Positions 16,491-23,753 of a stretch of DNA of 45,345 nt are shown piece by piece. The notes under the pieces were generated by a model, which worked only from the letters and a program-made list of their open reading frames with translations, was not told where the DNA came from and did no database searches. The translations under genes were made by a program, and so were the position numbers. How positions within the stretch are numbered: the first letter of the stretch is position 1; each line of letters begins with the position of its first letter. Source of the stretch: JAAYHC01 sp964483175 (GTDB lineage: Bacteria > Bacillota > UBA5301); assembly GCA_964483175.1 (NCBI GenBank), contig CAZAAT010000007.1, positions 1 through 45,345 of the forward strand, in the 5' to 3' direction.

Positions 16491-17843
16491 ATGGAGTTAG
16501 CGCAACCGCCGAGAAGTCAGTGGAAATCGCATCTCGGAGCGGTCTTAGCTGCTGCTGGATCAGCTGTTGGACTGGGGAATATCTGGAAATTTCCGTATCT
16601 AGTCGGTGCCAATGGCGGGGCGACTTTTGTCTTGCTTTATCTGGTATTCGTTTTGCTGATCGGTATTCCGTTAATTATGACCGAGTTTGTTCTGGGGAGG
16701 AAGACTGCCCGCAATCCTGTTGGAGCTTTTCGTCAAGTTGCTCCAGGCTCAGCCTGGGTGGTGCCGGGAATTTCCGGTGTGGTCGCCGGGTTTTTAATAC
16801 TTTCATTTTATAGTGTGGTGGCCGGTTGGGCACTGTACTATACTGTAATTTCGCTCTTGGGTGGGTTGAGCGGGTTGAACCCGACGGGTGCCACCAACTT
16901 GTTTACGAACTTCACCGGCGGCGCCTTTGGGCCAATCTTCTGGCACTTGCTGTTTATGGCTTGGACCGTTTACATCGTTGCGGCAGGCGTGCAAAGTGGC
17001 ATTGAAAAGTGGAGCAAATTCTTAATGCCCGGCCTTTTTATCCTGGTAATTCTCTTGGTGATTCGCAGCTTAACCCTACCTGGTTCGGCCCCGGGTGCCT
17101 CTTTTTATTTGAAACCGGACTTCTCAGAACTTACCGGAAAGTCGGTCTTAGCCGCTTTGGGGCAGATGTTTTTCTCCTTAAGCCTAGGCATGGGTTGTAT
17201 GATTACCTACGGCAGTTACCTTTCGCGTCAGGAAAGTTTGGTTAAGACAGCCAGTCAGGTTGCGCTAATCGATACCCTAGTGGCTTTACTTGCCGGTCTG
17301 GTCATTTTTCCGGCCGCCTTTGCATTTGGAATTGAACCTGGAGCAGGTCCTGGCTTGGTATTTATTACCTTGCCCTCGATCTTTGCTCAGATGCCGGTAG
17401 GCTGGTTGTTCGCCTTCTTGTTCTTTCTGCTTTTGTCTATCGCCGCAGTGACTTCGTCAATTTCGTTATTGGAAACTGTGGTAGCCTATTTTGTTGATGA
17501 AAAGAACTGGGCCCGGCAGAAAGCCGCTGTTATCTGGGGAAGCTTGGCTTTTCTCGCAGGGATACCTTCGGCACTCTCCCAGGGAGCTGTAGACCTGAGC
17601 TTGTTTGGACTCAGTTTTTTAGATGCGGTTGATTTTTTGACCTCTAATATCTTGCTTCCGCTAGGAGGACTCTTGACCGCTGTTTTTGTCGGCTGGCGGA
17701 TGCGGCAAGAGGATGTCTTGGCCGAAGCGTTACAGGGTGGGGGTATGACCGGAGGCTTGGCCAAGATCTGGTATTTCCTCGTTCGTACAATAGCTCCGAT
17801 AGCCATCAGCCTGATCTTCGCCAATGCGATAGGCTGGTTATAA
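16491..17843 (+). CDS. Neurotransmitter:sodium symporter family (NSS) transporter
   Basis: The 450-residue membrane protein has the NSS N-terminal signature WKSHLGAVLAAAGSAVGLGN followed by IWKFPYLVGANGGATF, where the unwound first helix binds sodium and substrate. About 11-12 transmembrane helices follow, with GMGCMITYGSYLSR in the middle and SSISLLETVV near helix 8. LeuT-type bacterial members carry amino acids with sodium; the substrate here is not known. The ATG follows ggggaggtcagctt. It lies 27 bases downstream of the YyaL-like gene, so co-transcription is possible, and it converges on the HD-GYP gene. Confidence 0.93.
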   Translation: MELAQPPRSQWKSHLGAVLAAAGSAVGLGNIWKFPYLVGANGGATFVLLYLVFVLLIGIPLIMTEFVLGRKTARNPVGAFRQVAPGSAWVVPGISGVVAGFLILSFYSVVAGWALYYTVISLLGGLSGLNPTGATNLFTNFTGGAFGPIFWHLLFMAWTVYIVAAGVQSGIEKWSKFLMPGLFILVILLVIRSLTLPGSAPGASFYLKPDFSELTGKSVLAALGQMFFSLSLGMGCMITYGSYLSRQESLVKTASQVALIDTLVALLAGLVIFPAAFAFGIEPGAGPGLVFITLPSIFAQMPVGWLFAFLFFLLLSIAAVTSSISLLETVVAYFVDEKNWARQKAAVIWGSLAFLAGIPSALSQGAVDLSLFGLSFLDAVDFLTSNILLPLGGLLTAVFVGWRMRQEDVLAEALQGGGMTGGLAKIWYFLVRTIAPIAISLIFANAIGWL

Positions 17844-17844
17844 C

Positions 17845-19005
17845 CTATTGTTTATCTCCAGGATAAGAGCTTAATAATAAATCGGTAAGATCCGGATCGA
17901 TCTCATTGTTATCGGCCATTTTTGTCATGATAGGTGTGATCTCCGACAGGCTCAACCCTTTGCGGTAGGGCCTGTCTTCATGCAGAGCTTGAAAAATATC
18001 GGCTACAGCCATAATCCTGGCCCCGAGACTGAGCTGGGAGGCGTCTAGCCTGAACGGGTAACCTGTGCCGTTTAATCGTTCGTGATGAAAAGCAGCCCAT
18101 TCTTTAATGTGTGGATGGTCAGAAAGTACGTCTAACAGGTGATAGGTATGGTAAGTGTGTTGCTTGATCACCAGCATCTGCTCGGGCGAGAGGCGGCCTG
18201 GGAACTCGAGGATTAGATCCGGAACAGCTAATTTGCCAAGATCATGAAGGAGTCCGGCGATTTGCATATCTTTGACTTGCTCCGGATTAAGCCCGGCAGC
18301 TGTAGCAAGCCAGCGAGCGGTCTCAGCAACACCGTGGGAGTGCCGAGAGGTAAAAGGGCTTTTGCGGTCGATAACAGTCGCAAACAAGCCGGCGATCTCC
18401 TGTAAGTCAGGCTGTTCTGCACCGGCATCAGCTTTTCCAATGAAGTCGGCTAATTCTTCTTGATAGTGTCCGGTGGATAAATCCAGCCAAAAGGATTCAC
18501 TGTGGCTAATTTCCGCAAAAGCTTCATACGCAGTTGGCCAAAAGTCAGAGGACAACTGTTTAATCTGCTCCTTTACTGAATCGACTTGGCCGAGGATATA
18601 CCGATCAGGGTTGATCTGCACTTCGATGCGATCAGCCAAGTGGATGAGGCGTGACGCAACGGGGGTACGGGCGGTCTCATCCCAAAGATCATGGTGGCAG
18701 ATAACAATATCCGCAAGGTGAGCTAGGGCCTTTACTTTGCGGAGTAATTGACCTCCGGCTATGCAGTGCTCGGAAATCAGAGCTTTTGGAGGGCGCAGAC
18801 TATGTGATTCAACGCGCCAGTGAGTAGAGGATATCCCAATATCGTGCACCAAAGCTGCTAGCACTGCATCGCCTTTTTCAGCCTCGGTCAGTCCAAGGGT
18901 GGCTGCTAATTTGAGGACGATATAGGCGACTCGCTCTGAGTGATTAAGTATTCTTAAGTCCGATAAATCCAGTGCCTTTGAGAATGTCGCAACCAACTTA
19001 TACAA
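17845..19005 (-). CDS. HD-GYP protein with two HD domains
   Basis: The 386-residue protein has an N-terminal HD domain (LNHSERVAYIVLKLAATLG and AALVHDIGIS) and a C-terminal HD-GYP domain (LLHDLGKLAVPDLIL, then HHERLNGTGYPF and RIMAVADIFQALHEDRPYR). HD-GYP enzymes hydrolyse c-di-GMP or related cyclic dinucleotides using a metal centre; the GTGYP motif is intact. No sensor or membrane segment is visible. TTG 19005 is taken as the start because gggagga lies six bases upstream; an open frame to 19068 would overlap the strong promoter of the next gene. No signalling partner is adjacent. Confidence 0.85.
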   Translation of the reverse strand: MYKLVATFSKALDLSDLRILNHSERVAYIVLKLAATLGLTEAEKGDAVLAALVHDIGISSTHWRVESHSLRPPKALISEHCIAGGQLLRKVKALAHLADIVICHHDLWDETARTPVASRLIHLADRIEVQINPDRYILGQVDSVKEQIKQLSSDFWPTAYEAFAEISHSESFWLDLSTGHYQEELADFIGKADAGAEQPDLQEIAGLFATVIDRKSPFTSRHSHGVAETARWLATAAGLNPEQVKDMQIAGLLHDLGKLAVPDLILEFPGRLSPEQMLVIKQHTYHTYHLLDVLSDHPHIKEWAAFHHERLNGTGYPFRLDASQLSLGARIMAVADIFQALHEDRPYRKGLSLSEITPIMTKMADNNEIDPDLTDLLLSSYPGDKQ

Positions 19006-19035
19006 GGGTAGTCCTCCCGGGAGAAAAAGCGTTTT

Positions 19036-19064
19036 TTGACTAACCCTTTGATAATAGGTATAAT
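19036..19064 (+). promoter_or_regulatory. Near-consensus sigma-A promoter for the HAD phosphatase gene
   Basis: TTGACT (19036-19041) and TATAAT (19059-19064) are separated by exactly 17 bases, and the predicted start of transcription is about 24 bases before the ATG at 19095. Confidence 0.8.
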
Positions 19065-19094
19065 CCAAATATCTCTGGCAGAAAGTGTGGTAAT

Positions 19095-19730
19095 ATGGTT
19101 AGTCAAGATTGTATTCTCTTTGATTTGGATGGTACCCTTTTGGATACGACGGAGTTAATTGAAACTTCTTTTGAGTACACTTTTTCAGTAGTTAAAGGAA
19201 TTTCGGTGCCGTGGGATCAACTCTACCAATTTTGGGGCCGGCCACTCTTGGAGCAGATGCGCTTATTCGCCGATGATGAGCAGCAGGCTTTGAAGATGGT
19301 GGAGGTGTATCGTGAGCATAATCACGCTCATCACGATGCCTTAGCCAAAGTGACCCCCGGGGCGCTCGCAACCCTTAAGGCACTGAAAAAGGCCGGTAAA
19401 TCAATCGGGGTGGTTACCAGCAAGAATACCGATTCTGCGTGGCGGGGCCTACGCCTTTTCGAGCTTGATGGATATGTGGAGACGCTGGTCGGGGCTGATC
19501 AGACGGCGGCGCATAAACCAGAGCCCGAACCGGTTTTTCTGGCGCTGGAACGCTTGCAATATTCACCTGAGAGGGCGTTAATGATTGGAGACAGCCCCTA
19601 TGATATCGAAGCGGGATTAAGGGCTGGAACGGCAACAGCCGGACTGAACTGGACCATTTTCCCTTCAGAAAGTTTCCGTGGCAGAGAACCACATCTCTGG
19701 CTAGATCAATTAACTGATCTCATCAAATAA
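19095..19730 (+). CDS. HAD-family phosphatase (PpaX/Gph type)
   Basis: The 211-residue haloacid-dehalogenase hydrolase shows FDLDGTLLDT (motif I with both aspartates), VVTSKNTDSA (motif II), the lysine in AHKPEPEPV (motif III) and MIGDSPYDIEAG (motif IV). The helical cap between motifs I and II is of the phosphoglycolate phosphatase or PpaX pyrophosphatase type. It would remove phosphate from a small molecule in the cytoplasm; the substrate cannot be fixed from sequence. The gene has its own strong promoter and is followed by a G-run/C-run hairpin. Confidence 0.88.
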   Translation: MVSQDCILFDLDGTLLDTTELIETSFEYTFSVVKGISVPWDQLYQFWGRPLLEQMRLFADDEQQALKMVEVYREHNHAHHDALAKVTPGALATLKALKKAGKSIGVVTSKNTDSAWRGLRLFELDGYVETLVGADQTAAHKPEPEPVFLALERLQYSPERALMIGDSPYDIEAGLRAGTATAGLNWTIFPSESFRGREPHLWLDQLTDLIK

Positions 19731-19733
19731 ATA

Positions 19734-19751
19734 GGGGGGGAAGCCCCCCCC
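19734..19751 (+). terminator. G7/C8 hairpin after the HAD gene
   Basis: Seven G (19734-19740), loop aag and eight C (19744-19751) form a very GC-rich stem directly after the stop codon. An AT-rich stretch follows, though without a clean T run. It lies between convergent genes and may end transcripts from both sides. Confidence 0.5.
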
Positions 19752-19764
19752 TTATATATAAATA

Positions 19765-19848
19765 TTAGAAACCCTCAAACAGCAGCATAAGTAGGAAAAT
19801 TAAGATACAAATGCTGAAGAAACCGTTATCAAAGAATTTTTTGGACAT
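19765..19848 (-). CDS. Very small hydrophobic protein (27 residues)
   Basis: The ORF encodes MSKKFFDNGFFSICILIF followed by a leucine-rich end and FEGF, that is, a short polar start and one membrane helix. The ATG has a strong SD site (aaaggaggcagatcctg) upstream, which supports real translation. The layout resembles small hydrophobic spore proteins such as the YjcZ family, but the sequence is too short for a firm assignment. It is the last of four small minus-strand genes between 19765 and 20817. It is shorter than most gene-calling cut-offs. Confidence 0.6.
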   Translation of the reverse strand: MSKKFFDNGFFSICILIFLLMLLFEGF

Positions 19849-19924
19849 CAGGATCTGCCTCCTTTCAATTCGGTTGATAGGTAAGCTTGTCTCATTACCT
19901 TCTCAGTCTTAGGGTATTCACTAC

Positions 19925-20290
19925 TTACTTGTTTTGACTCAGTTGCTGACTAAGAAGGGCAAATAGCAATTGTTTAAGATCGGGTGAGTTTTCCGCTGAA
20001 TTTTCGCTGGAATCTTGGCCTGACTTGGATAGTAGGCTTGTTAATAACGCCAACGGTAAGGTTGATCCGGGTTGACCGGCTCCTTTGTTCCCAAGGCTAG
20101 AGAAGAAACTCAGCATCGATGTTAATTCTTCCAACACGCTGACTAGCTCACGAAGATCCTCGCCAAGTTGTGTGACCGCTTGAGATACTTCGCGAAGCTT
20201 ATTTACAGAACTAGTGACCGGATTGGGAATACTATCTGGATCCGGTGTAGATTCCTCGTTGACCGGCTCTTGAAGCAGTTCTTCCGTCAT
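19925..20290 (-). CDS. Hypothetical small helical protein
   Basis: The 121-residue protein is acidic and proline-rich at the N terminus, then has a helical segment (VTSSVNKLREVSQAVTQLG, continuing into LRELVSVLEEL), a hydrophobic stretch and a Ser/Gln/Asn-rich C terminus. No known domain was recognised. The central helix follows the same pattern (small-x-x-x-V-x-x-LG-x-x-L-x-EL) as the 75-residue protein at 20590, so the two may be distant relatives or may pair. ATG 20288-20290 follows taggagagg. There is no signal peptide. Confidence 0.6.
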   Translation of the reverse strand: MTEELLQEPVNEESTPDPDSIPNPVTSSVNKLREVSQAVTQLGEDLRELVSVLEELTSMLSFFSSLGNKGAGQPGSTLPLALLTSLLSKSGQDSSENSAENSPDLKQLLFALLSQQLSQNK

Positions 20291-20338
20291 TATGATCCTC
20301 TCCTATGTAATATTGATACTATAGACTATTCATGAGCA

Positions 20339-20364
20339 AACAAGGACGGTTGCCCGTCCTTGTT
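20339..20364 (-). terminator. Hairpin between the small genes
   Basis: Perfect 11-bp arms (20339-20349 and 20354-20364) enclose a 4-base loop. On the minus strand the stem ends in CTTGTTTGCTC, so it can act as a terminator for the 39-residue gene upstream, splitting the cluster into at least two transcripts. Confidence 0.6.
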
Positions 20365-20400
20365 GATACGATAAAGATAATTTAGATAATTGCGGTGTTC

Positions 20401-20520
20401 TTACTCGCGATTGAACAAATCAAACAGACCTCCGCCGACTAGAAAATCGATGACAAATAAGGCAATGATTAGGTCTAACAGGCCGCTTAAATCCTTGTCT
20501 TTACCGAATAATCCCAACAT
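20401..20520 (-). CDS. Very small hydrophobic protein (39 residues)
   Basis: The ORF encodes a 39-residue protein that starts MLGLFGKDKDLSGLLDLI and continues through one hydrophobic helix to GGGLFDLFNRE. The ATG is preceded by aaaggaggtcatcca, a perfect SD site at good spacing. A glycine-rich turn and a short charged tail follow the helix. The type matches small spore or membrane peptides of Bacillota, but no family was recognised. A promoter with an extended mother-cell-like pattern lies at 20548-20575. Confidence 0.65.
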   Translation of the reverse strand: MLGLFGKDKDLSGLLDLIIALFVIDFLVGGGLFDLFNRE

Positions 20521-20547
20521 TGGATGACCTCCTTTCCCTACGGTAGC

Positions 20548-20575
20548 ATATTATGCAGTCGAGAATTAGTTGGGT
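20548..20575 (-). promoter_or_regulatory. Candidate sigma-E/K-like promoter
   Basis: On the minus strand, ACC and CATAATAT are 17 bases apart, which partly matches sporulation mother-cell promoters (CATAnnnT). The box starts 28 bases before the ATG of the 39-residue gene. The match is short and could be chance. Confidence 0.3.
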
Positions 20576-20589
20576 ACAAGCTCTCGGTC

Positions 20590-20817
20590 TTATTTCATTG
20601 ACTTACCGCTGATTTTTTCTGCTACTTTGACCAGATTGTCCAGAGCAGCGGTTAGTTCATTAAGGTTGTTTCCCATCTTAATCACAGAATCGGCAGCGGA
20701 CTGGAGAACCGCTGTTGTTCTTGCTGGATGACCAAATACCCTTTCTTTTTTTTGATCCGGTTGGGGATAGGGATTCTCGCCGGCAGGTATTTTGAGTTCG
20801 TCTCCCGGTAAGGACAT
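20590..20817 (-). CDS. Hypothetical small helical protein
   Basis: The 75-residue protein begins MSLPGDELKIPAGENPYP and has one long amphipathic helix (TTAVLQSAADSVIKMG, then NLNELTAALDNLVKVAEKI). ATG 20817 is chosen over GTG 20826 because aggaggtgg would otherwise overlap the start codon. No family was recognised. The helix pattern resembles that of the 121-residue neighbour. It is the first of the four small genes and is divergent from the subtilisin-like gene, with a candidate mother-cell promoter directly upstream. Confidence 0.65.
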   Translation of the reverse strand: MSLPGDELKIPAGENPYPQPDQKKERVFGHPARTTAVLQSAADSVIKMGNNLNELTAALDNLVKVAEKISGKSMK

Positions 20818-20863
20818 TGCATCCACCTCCTAAAACTATGGCAGCTTATCCACTGCTTCACTC

Positions 20864-20894
20864 TAGTTTATGAGTGGACAGGCAGCAGGGTGAC
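20864..20894 (-). promoter_or_regulatory. Candidate sigma-K-like promoter for the small-gene cluster
   Basis: On the minus strand GTCACC (20894-20889) is followed after 16 bases by CATAAACTA (20872-20864). This matches the sigma-K form (AC, 16-17 bases, CATAnnnTA) with all specified bases present. It points at the 75-residue gene. Confidence 0.4.
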
Positions 20895-20928
20895 GCATAT
20901 TCTGTAGGGAATGAATGGAGGTGCTCTG

Positions 20929-21993
20929 ATGCAAGCAACTCGATATATTGTCCTCGGCGGTCTTGGCAGCCTTGAGGACCTATATAACCAGTTGGTTTCC
21001 CAAAGGATAAATATTGTGCGCGCCCTGCCGCTGATCGGTGGGTTTTTGTGTGATATTCCAGAGACAGATGCGCTAAAACTCAGCATGCTCGGCAGTGTAA
21101 AATGGGTCGAAAAGGATTCTGTGGTTTACGTGATCGGCCAGACTCCTACTCTTGGCCGGAGGATCTTCTTTGACTCTGTTCCTTGGGGAGTACGTAGAAT
21201 TGGTGCACCAAAAGTTTGGGAGCAAACACGAGGCCAAGGTGTTCGGGTCGGCATTTTGGATACAGGTATTGATCTGGACCATCCGGATTTAGTGCCAAAC
21301 CTGGCTGAAGGCACCAATATTCTGAACCCAGATCAACTGCCGGATGATGATAATGGACATGGGACTCATGTAGCCGGAATAGTAGGTGCTGCCCGAACGG
21401 GTCGTGGGGTGATCGGGGTAGCTCCTGAGGCTGGATTAATACCGATTAAAGCCTTTAATGAAAAAGGTGAGGCTCGGATATCAGCGGTTATCCAGGGAAT
21501 AGAGTGGGCGGTGAACAACCAAATTCAAGTTTTGAACATGAGTTTTGGTACTAACCAAGCAAGTTTTGCCCTGCGCAGAGCGATAAATGCGGCCCATAAA
21601 AAAGGCCTGGTTCTGATTGCCGCGACCGGCAATGATAAACAGAAGACAGTGGCTGATTACCCAGCTAGGTTTCGTAATGTTCTCGGAGTAGGAGCAACCA
21701 ATATTCTCGATGAGGTGGTTGATTTCAGTATCGGAGGGTATGGGCTTGATTTAGTTGCTCCAGGGAAAGACATTCTGTCATCATTCATCGGTGGTGGCTT
21801 GAAAACCATGAGTGGGACTTCAATGGCGGCGGCACATGTCTCCGGAGTGGCTGCACTGATCTTAGCGATTATGCCGGAACTAAATCCGGATGAGGTTTAT
21901 GACTTGATTGTTGAGGCAGCCGAGCCCCTGGGTGGAGTGGCTGCCCCAGAGCAAGGTGCCGGCTTATTGGACGTGGCTCGTCTTCTGGCTTGA
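20929..21993 (+). CDS. Subtilisin-like serine protease (S8) with inhibitor-type prodomain
   Basis: The 354-residue protein contains the complete S8 triad: aspartate in GILDTGIDLDHPD, histidine in NGHGTHVAG and serine in SGTSMAAAHVSG, with ATGND as oxyanion loop. Residues 1-80 resemble the inhibitor I9-type prodomain. No signal peptide is visible; the N terminus (MQATRYIVLGGLG) is soluble, so activity inside the cell or the spore is likely. ATG 20929 is used because ggaggtgctctg lies immediately upstream. It is divergent from four small genes and its last 30 bases overlap the convergent cytochrome gene. Confidence 0.92.
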   Translation: MQATRYIVLGGLGSLEDLYNQLVSQRINIVRALPLIGGFLCDIPETDALKLSMLGSVKWVEKDSVVYVIGQTPTLGRRIFFDSVPWGVRRIGAPKVWEQTRGQGVRVGILDTGIDLDHPDLVPNLAEGTNILNPDQLPDDDNGHGTHVAGIVGAARTGRGVIGVAPEAGLIPIKAFNEKGEARISAVIQGIEWAVNNQIQVLNMSFGTNQASFALRRAINAAHKKGLVLIAATGNDKQKTVADYPARFRNVLGVGATNILDEVVDFSIGGYGLDLVAPGKDILSSFIGGGLKTMSGTSMAAAHVSGVAALILAIMPELNPDEVYDLIVEAAEPLGGVAAPEQGAGLLDVARLLA

Positions 21994-22671
21994 AGAAGAT
22001 CTTTGCTGCAGTCGCTGAAACCACAGGGCATGCCGCCCTTTAGCATAATCTAAATCTACCTTGCCGGTGAATAAGGATGGCAGCAGTTTACGATTGGGTT
22101 TAGCAAGAAAAGCTGCTAGATGACCAAGTACCCCTAGGATAAGCAAGACCGTAGCGAGATTATGCAGTTGGGTCGCCCAAAGCACCACTGAATTGTTTAA
22201 CGCGATACCGGGCAGGTTTTTGTAAACCTTAATCATTCCGGTTAGGATGATTACGAGCAGGTTGCCACCGATAAAGGCGTAAGATAACCTCTGTTCGGCC
22301 AGATACTTATCTGAAGGCGGTTCTTTGCCGATGCCGACCATGGCTAATAGGATTTTGATCGATTCACGCAGGTCGCCTTTTTTCGGGAAGAGATCAAAAT
22401 CTTTGGTGAGCACTTTTTCTGCTAGGTGATAAAAGACTGCCAGAGTTAAAATAATTGCGGCAATGTAGTGCATCTTCAGGGTAAGAGGATAGTCTCCCGA
22501 CCAACTTAGGCCGGGAAGGTTGACAACTCCAAATCGTTTATACATCGGCAACTGACCCAGCCCGGAGAAGATGAGCACGAAGGTCGAAAGGGCAACACTC
22601 CAGTGTACTAGTATCGAGCCAAGTGATTGTCGTTTAACTTTACCTTCTTTCCAGAGAATCCGATCACTCAT
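21964..22671 (-). CDS. Membrane cytochrome b subunit (formate-dehydrogenase gamma type)
   Basis: The 235-residue protein has four membrane helices and histidines placed for two b-type hemes: VHWSVALSTFVLIFSG, LKMHYIAAIILTLAVFYHLAE and TQLHNLATVLLILGVLGH. This is the FdnI/FdoI and Ni-hydrogenase cytochrome family that hands electrons to or from quinone. Its start overlaps the end of the Fe-S protein gene by 8 bases, so the two are translationally coupled. ATG 22671 is preferred to ATG 22680 because of gggggatga upstream. No catalytic subunit of a formate dehydrogenase or hydrogenase lies beside it. Confidence 0.85.
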   Translation of the reverse strand: MSDRILWKEGKVKRQSLGSILVHWSVALSTFVLIFSGLGQLPMYKRFGVVNLPGLSWSGDYPLTLKMHYIAAIILTLAVFYHLAEKVLTKDFDLFPKKGDLRESIKILLAMVGIGKEPPSDKYLAEQRLSYAFIGGNLLVIILTGMIKVYKNLPGIALNNSVVLWATQLHNLATVLLILGVLGHLAAFLAKPNRKLLPSLFTGKVDLDYAKGRHALWFQRLQQRSSSSQKTSHVQ

Positions 22672-23572
22672 TGGAGTCATCCCCCTTAGTCAGGTTCTTA
22701 TGAGCGGCAAAGCCAGCGGCGAAGATACCGGCGACCGGAGCAATGAGCACGGCCTGGGCCATCCCATTTACGCTGTCCAGCACATTTTCTGCACCAACAG
22801 GCATCCGAGGCTGTTCGCCCTGTTCGGCGAGCACTTTATCAATTGCCTCAAAGGGAACGGGGGAGACGTAATAGGTTGAGGTTCCGCCACCCTCTTTGTC
22901 CCCGTAGACATAACCCGAGATGGCAGCGGCGCGTTCGTAAGCGTATTCTCGCATCATTTCCTGCTCACCGAATTTAATCGCTCCCCGGGGGCAGGCGGTG
23001 ACACAGGCGGGAGTTTCTCCGGCCCGGACTAGGTCGATGCAGCCGTCGCACTTGAACATTACTCCAGCACCAAACGGTAGCGGCTCGAGCTTTTTGTAAA
23101 ATCCGACGCCTTTTTTTAACTGTGGGATACCCCAGGGGCAGACGGATTTACATTTCTGACCGCCGAGACAGTAGTCCTCATTGATCACAACCGGTCCTTC
23201 AGGCGTTTTTTCGTTGATGCTAAAGGGACAGAGACTAGCACAGGCGGGATCATCACAATGCATGCATTTTCTGGGGATATGAACTTCTTGTGTACCACTG
23301 GGTGTCTCTACGCGGACTGACTGGACATACAGGTAATTTTCGGGGGTTAACCCTCCAGGCTGTGGATTGATCGGATGGCCGTTTTTGCGTTGGCAGGCTA
23401 GGCTACATTCGTTACAACCATCGCAGAGTGTCAGATCAATGACCATTCCGACCCGTTTAGTGTTGCTTTGGGATTGGGCTGCAGCCGGTAGCCCGCTGGC
23501 CACAACTGTGCTGGCAGCAACTGCCGAGGCTGACCGCTTCAGGAATTCACGGCGCGAGATTTGCTGTGCCAC
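22664..23572 (-). CDS. Tat-exported four-cluster Fe-S subunit (FdhB/HybA type) with C-terminal anchor
   Basis: The 302-residue protein starts at GTG 23570-23572 (aaggaggcaattcaa upstream) and carries the Tat motif SRREFLKRSASAV. Four cysteine groups follow: CDGCNECSLAC, CMHCDDPACASLCP, CLGGQKCKSVCP and a late group with CDGC and CVTACP. A C-terminal membrane helix (AQAVLIAPVAGIFAAGF) anchors it, as in FdnH. It would pass electrons between an exported catalytic subunit and the cytochrome b encoded next. The catalytic partner is not adjacent. Its promoter is at 23627-23655. Confidence 0.88.
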   Translation of the reverse strand: MAQQISRREFLKRSASAVAASTVVASGLPAAAQSQSNTKRVGMVIDLTLCDGCNECSLACQRKNGHPINPQPGGLTPENYLYVQSVRVETPSGTQEVHIPRKCMHCDDPACASLCPFSINEKTPEGPVVINEDYCLGGQKCKSVCPWGIPQLKKGVGFYKKLEPLPFGAGVMFKCDGCIDLVRAGETPACVTACPRGAIKFGEQEMMREYAYERAAAISGYVYGDKEGGGTSTYYVSPVPFEAIDKVLAEQGEQPRMPVGAENVLDSVNGMAQAVLIAPVAGIFAAGFAAHKNLTKGDDSNE

Positions 23573-23626
23573 TTGAATTGCCTCCTTAATGTATTTGATC
23601 AAGCAAACTACATAAAATATATAAGC

Positions 23627-23655
23627 ATATTAGAATATTATTATTACATTGTCAA
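23627..23655 (-). promoter_or_regulatory. Sigma-A promoter for the Fe-S/cytochrome b pair
   Basis: TTGACA (23655-23650) and TAATAT (23632-23627) on the minus strand are separated by exactly 17 bases in an AT-rich region, giving a near-consensus promoter about 55 bases upstream of the GTG start. Confidence 0.8.
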
Positions 23656-23696
23656 GTGCTTTTTTTGTGGTGTTTTGTACTTATTGAACGGATAAG

Positions 23697-23725
23697 AAAA
23701 AGGGGTATGATCGTTCATACCCCTT
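23697..23725 (-). terminator. Intrinsic terminator after the MalK-type gene
   Basis: Arms aaggggtatga and tcatacccctt around a 4-base loop (23711-23714), followed on the minus strand by CCCCTTTTTCTT, form a good terminator 29 bases after the stop codon. Confidence 0.8.
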
Positions 23726-23753
23726 GATAAGAAATGATCTTTCGCCTATCAGC

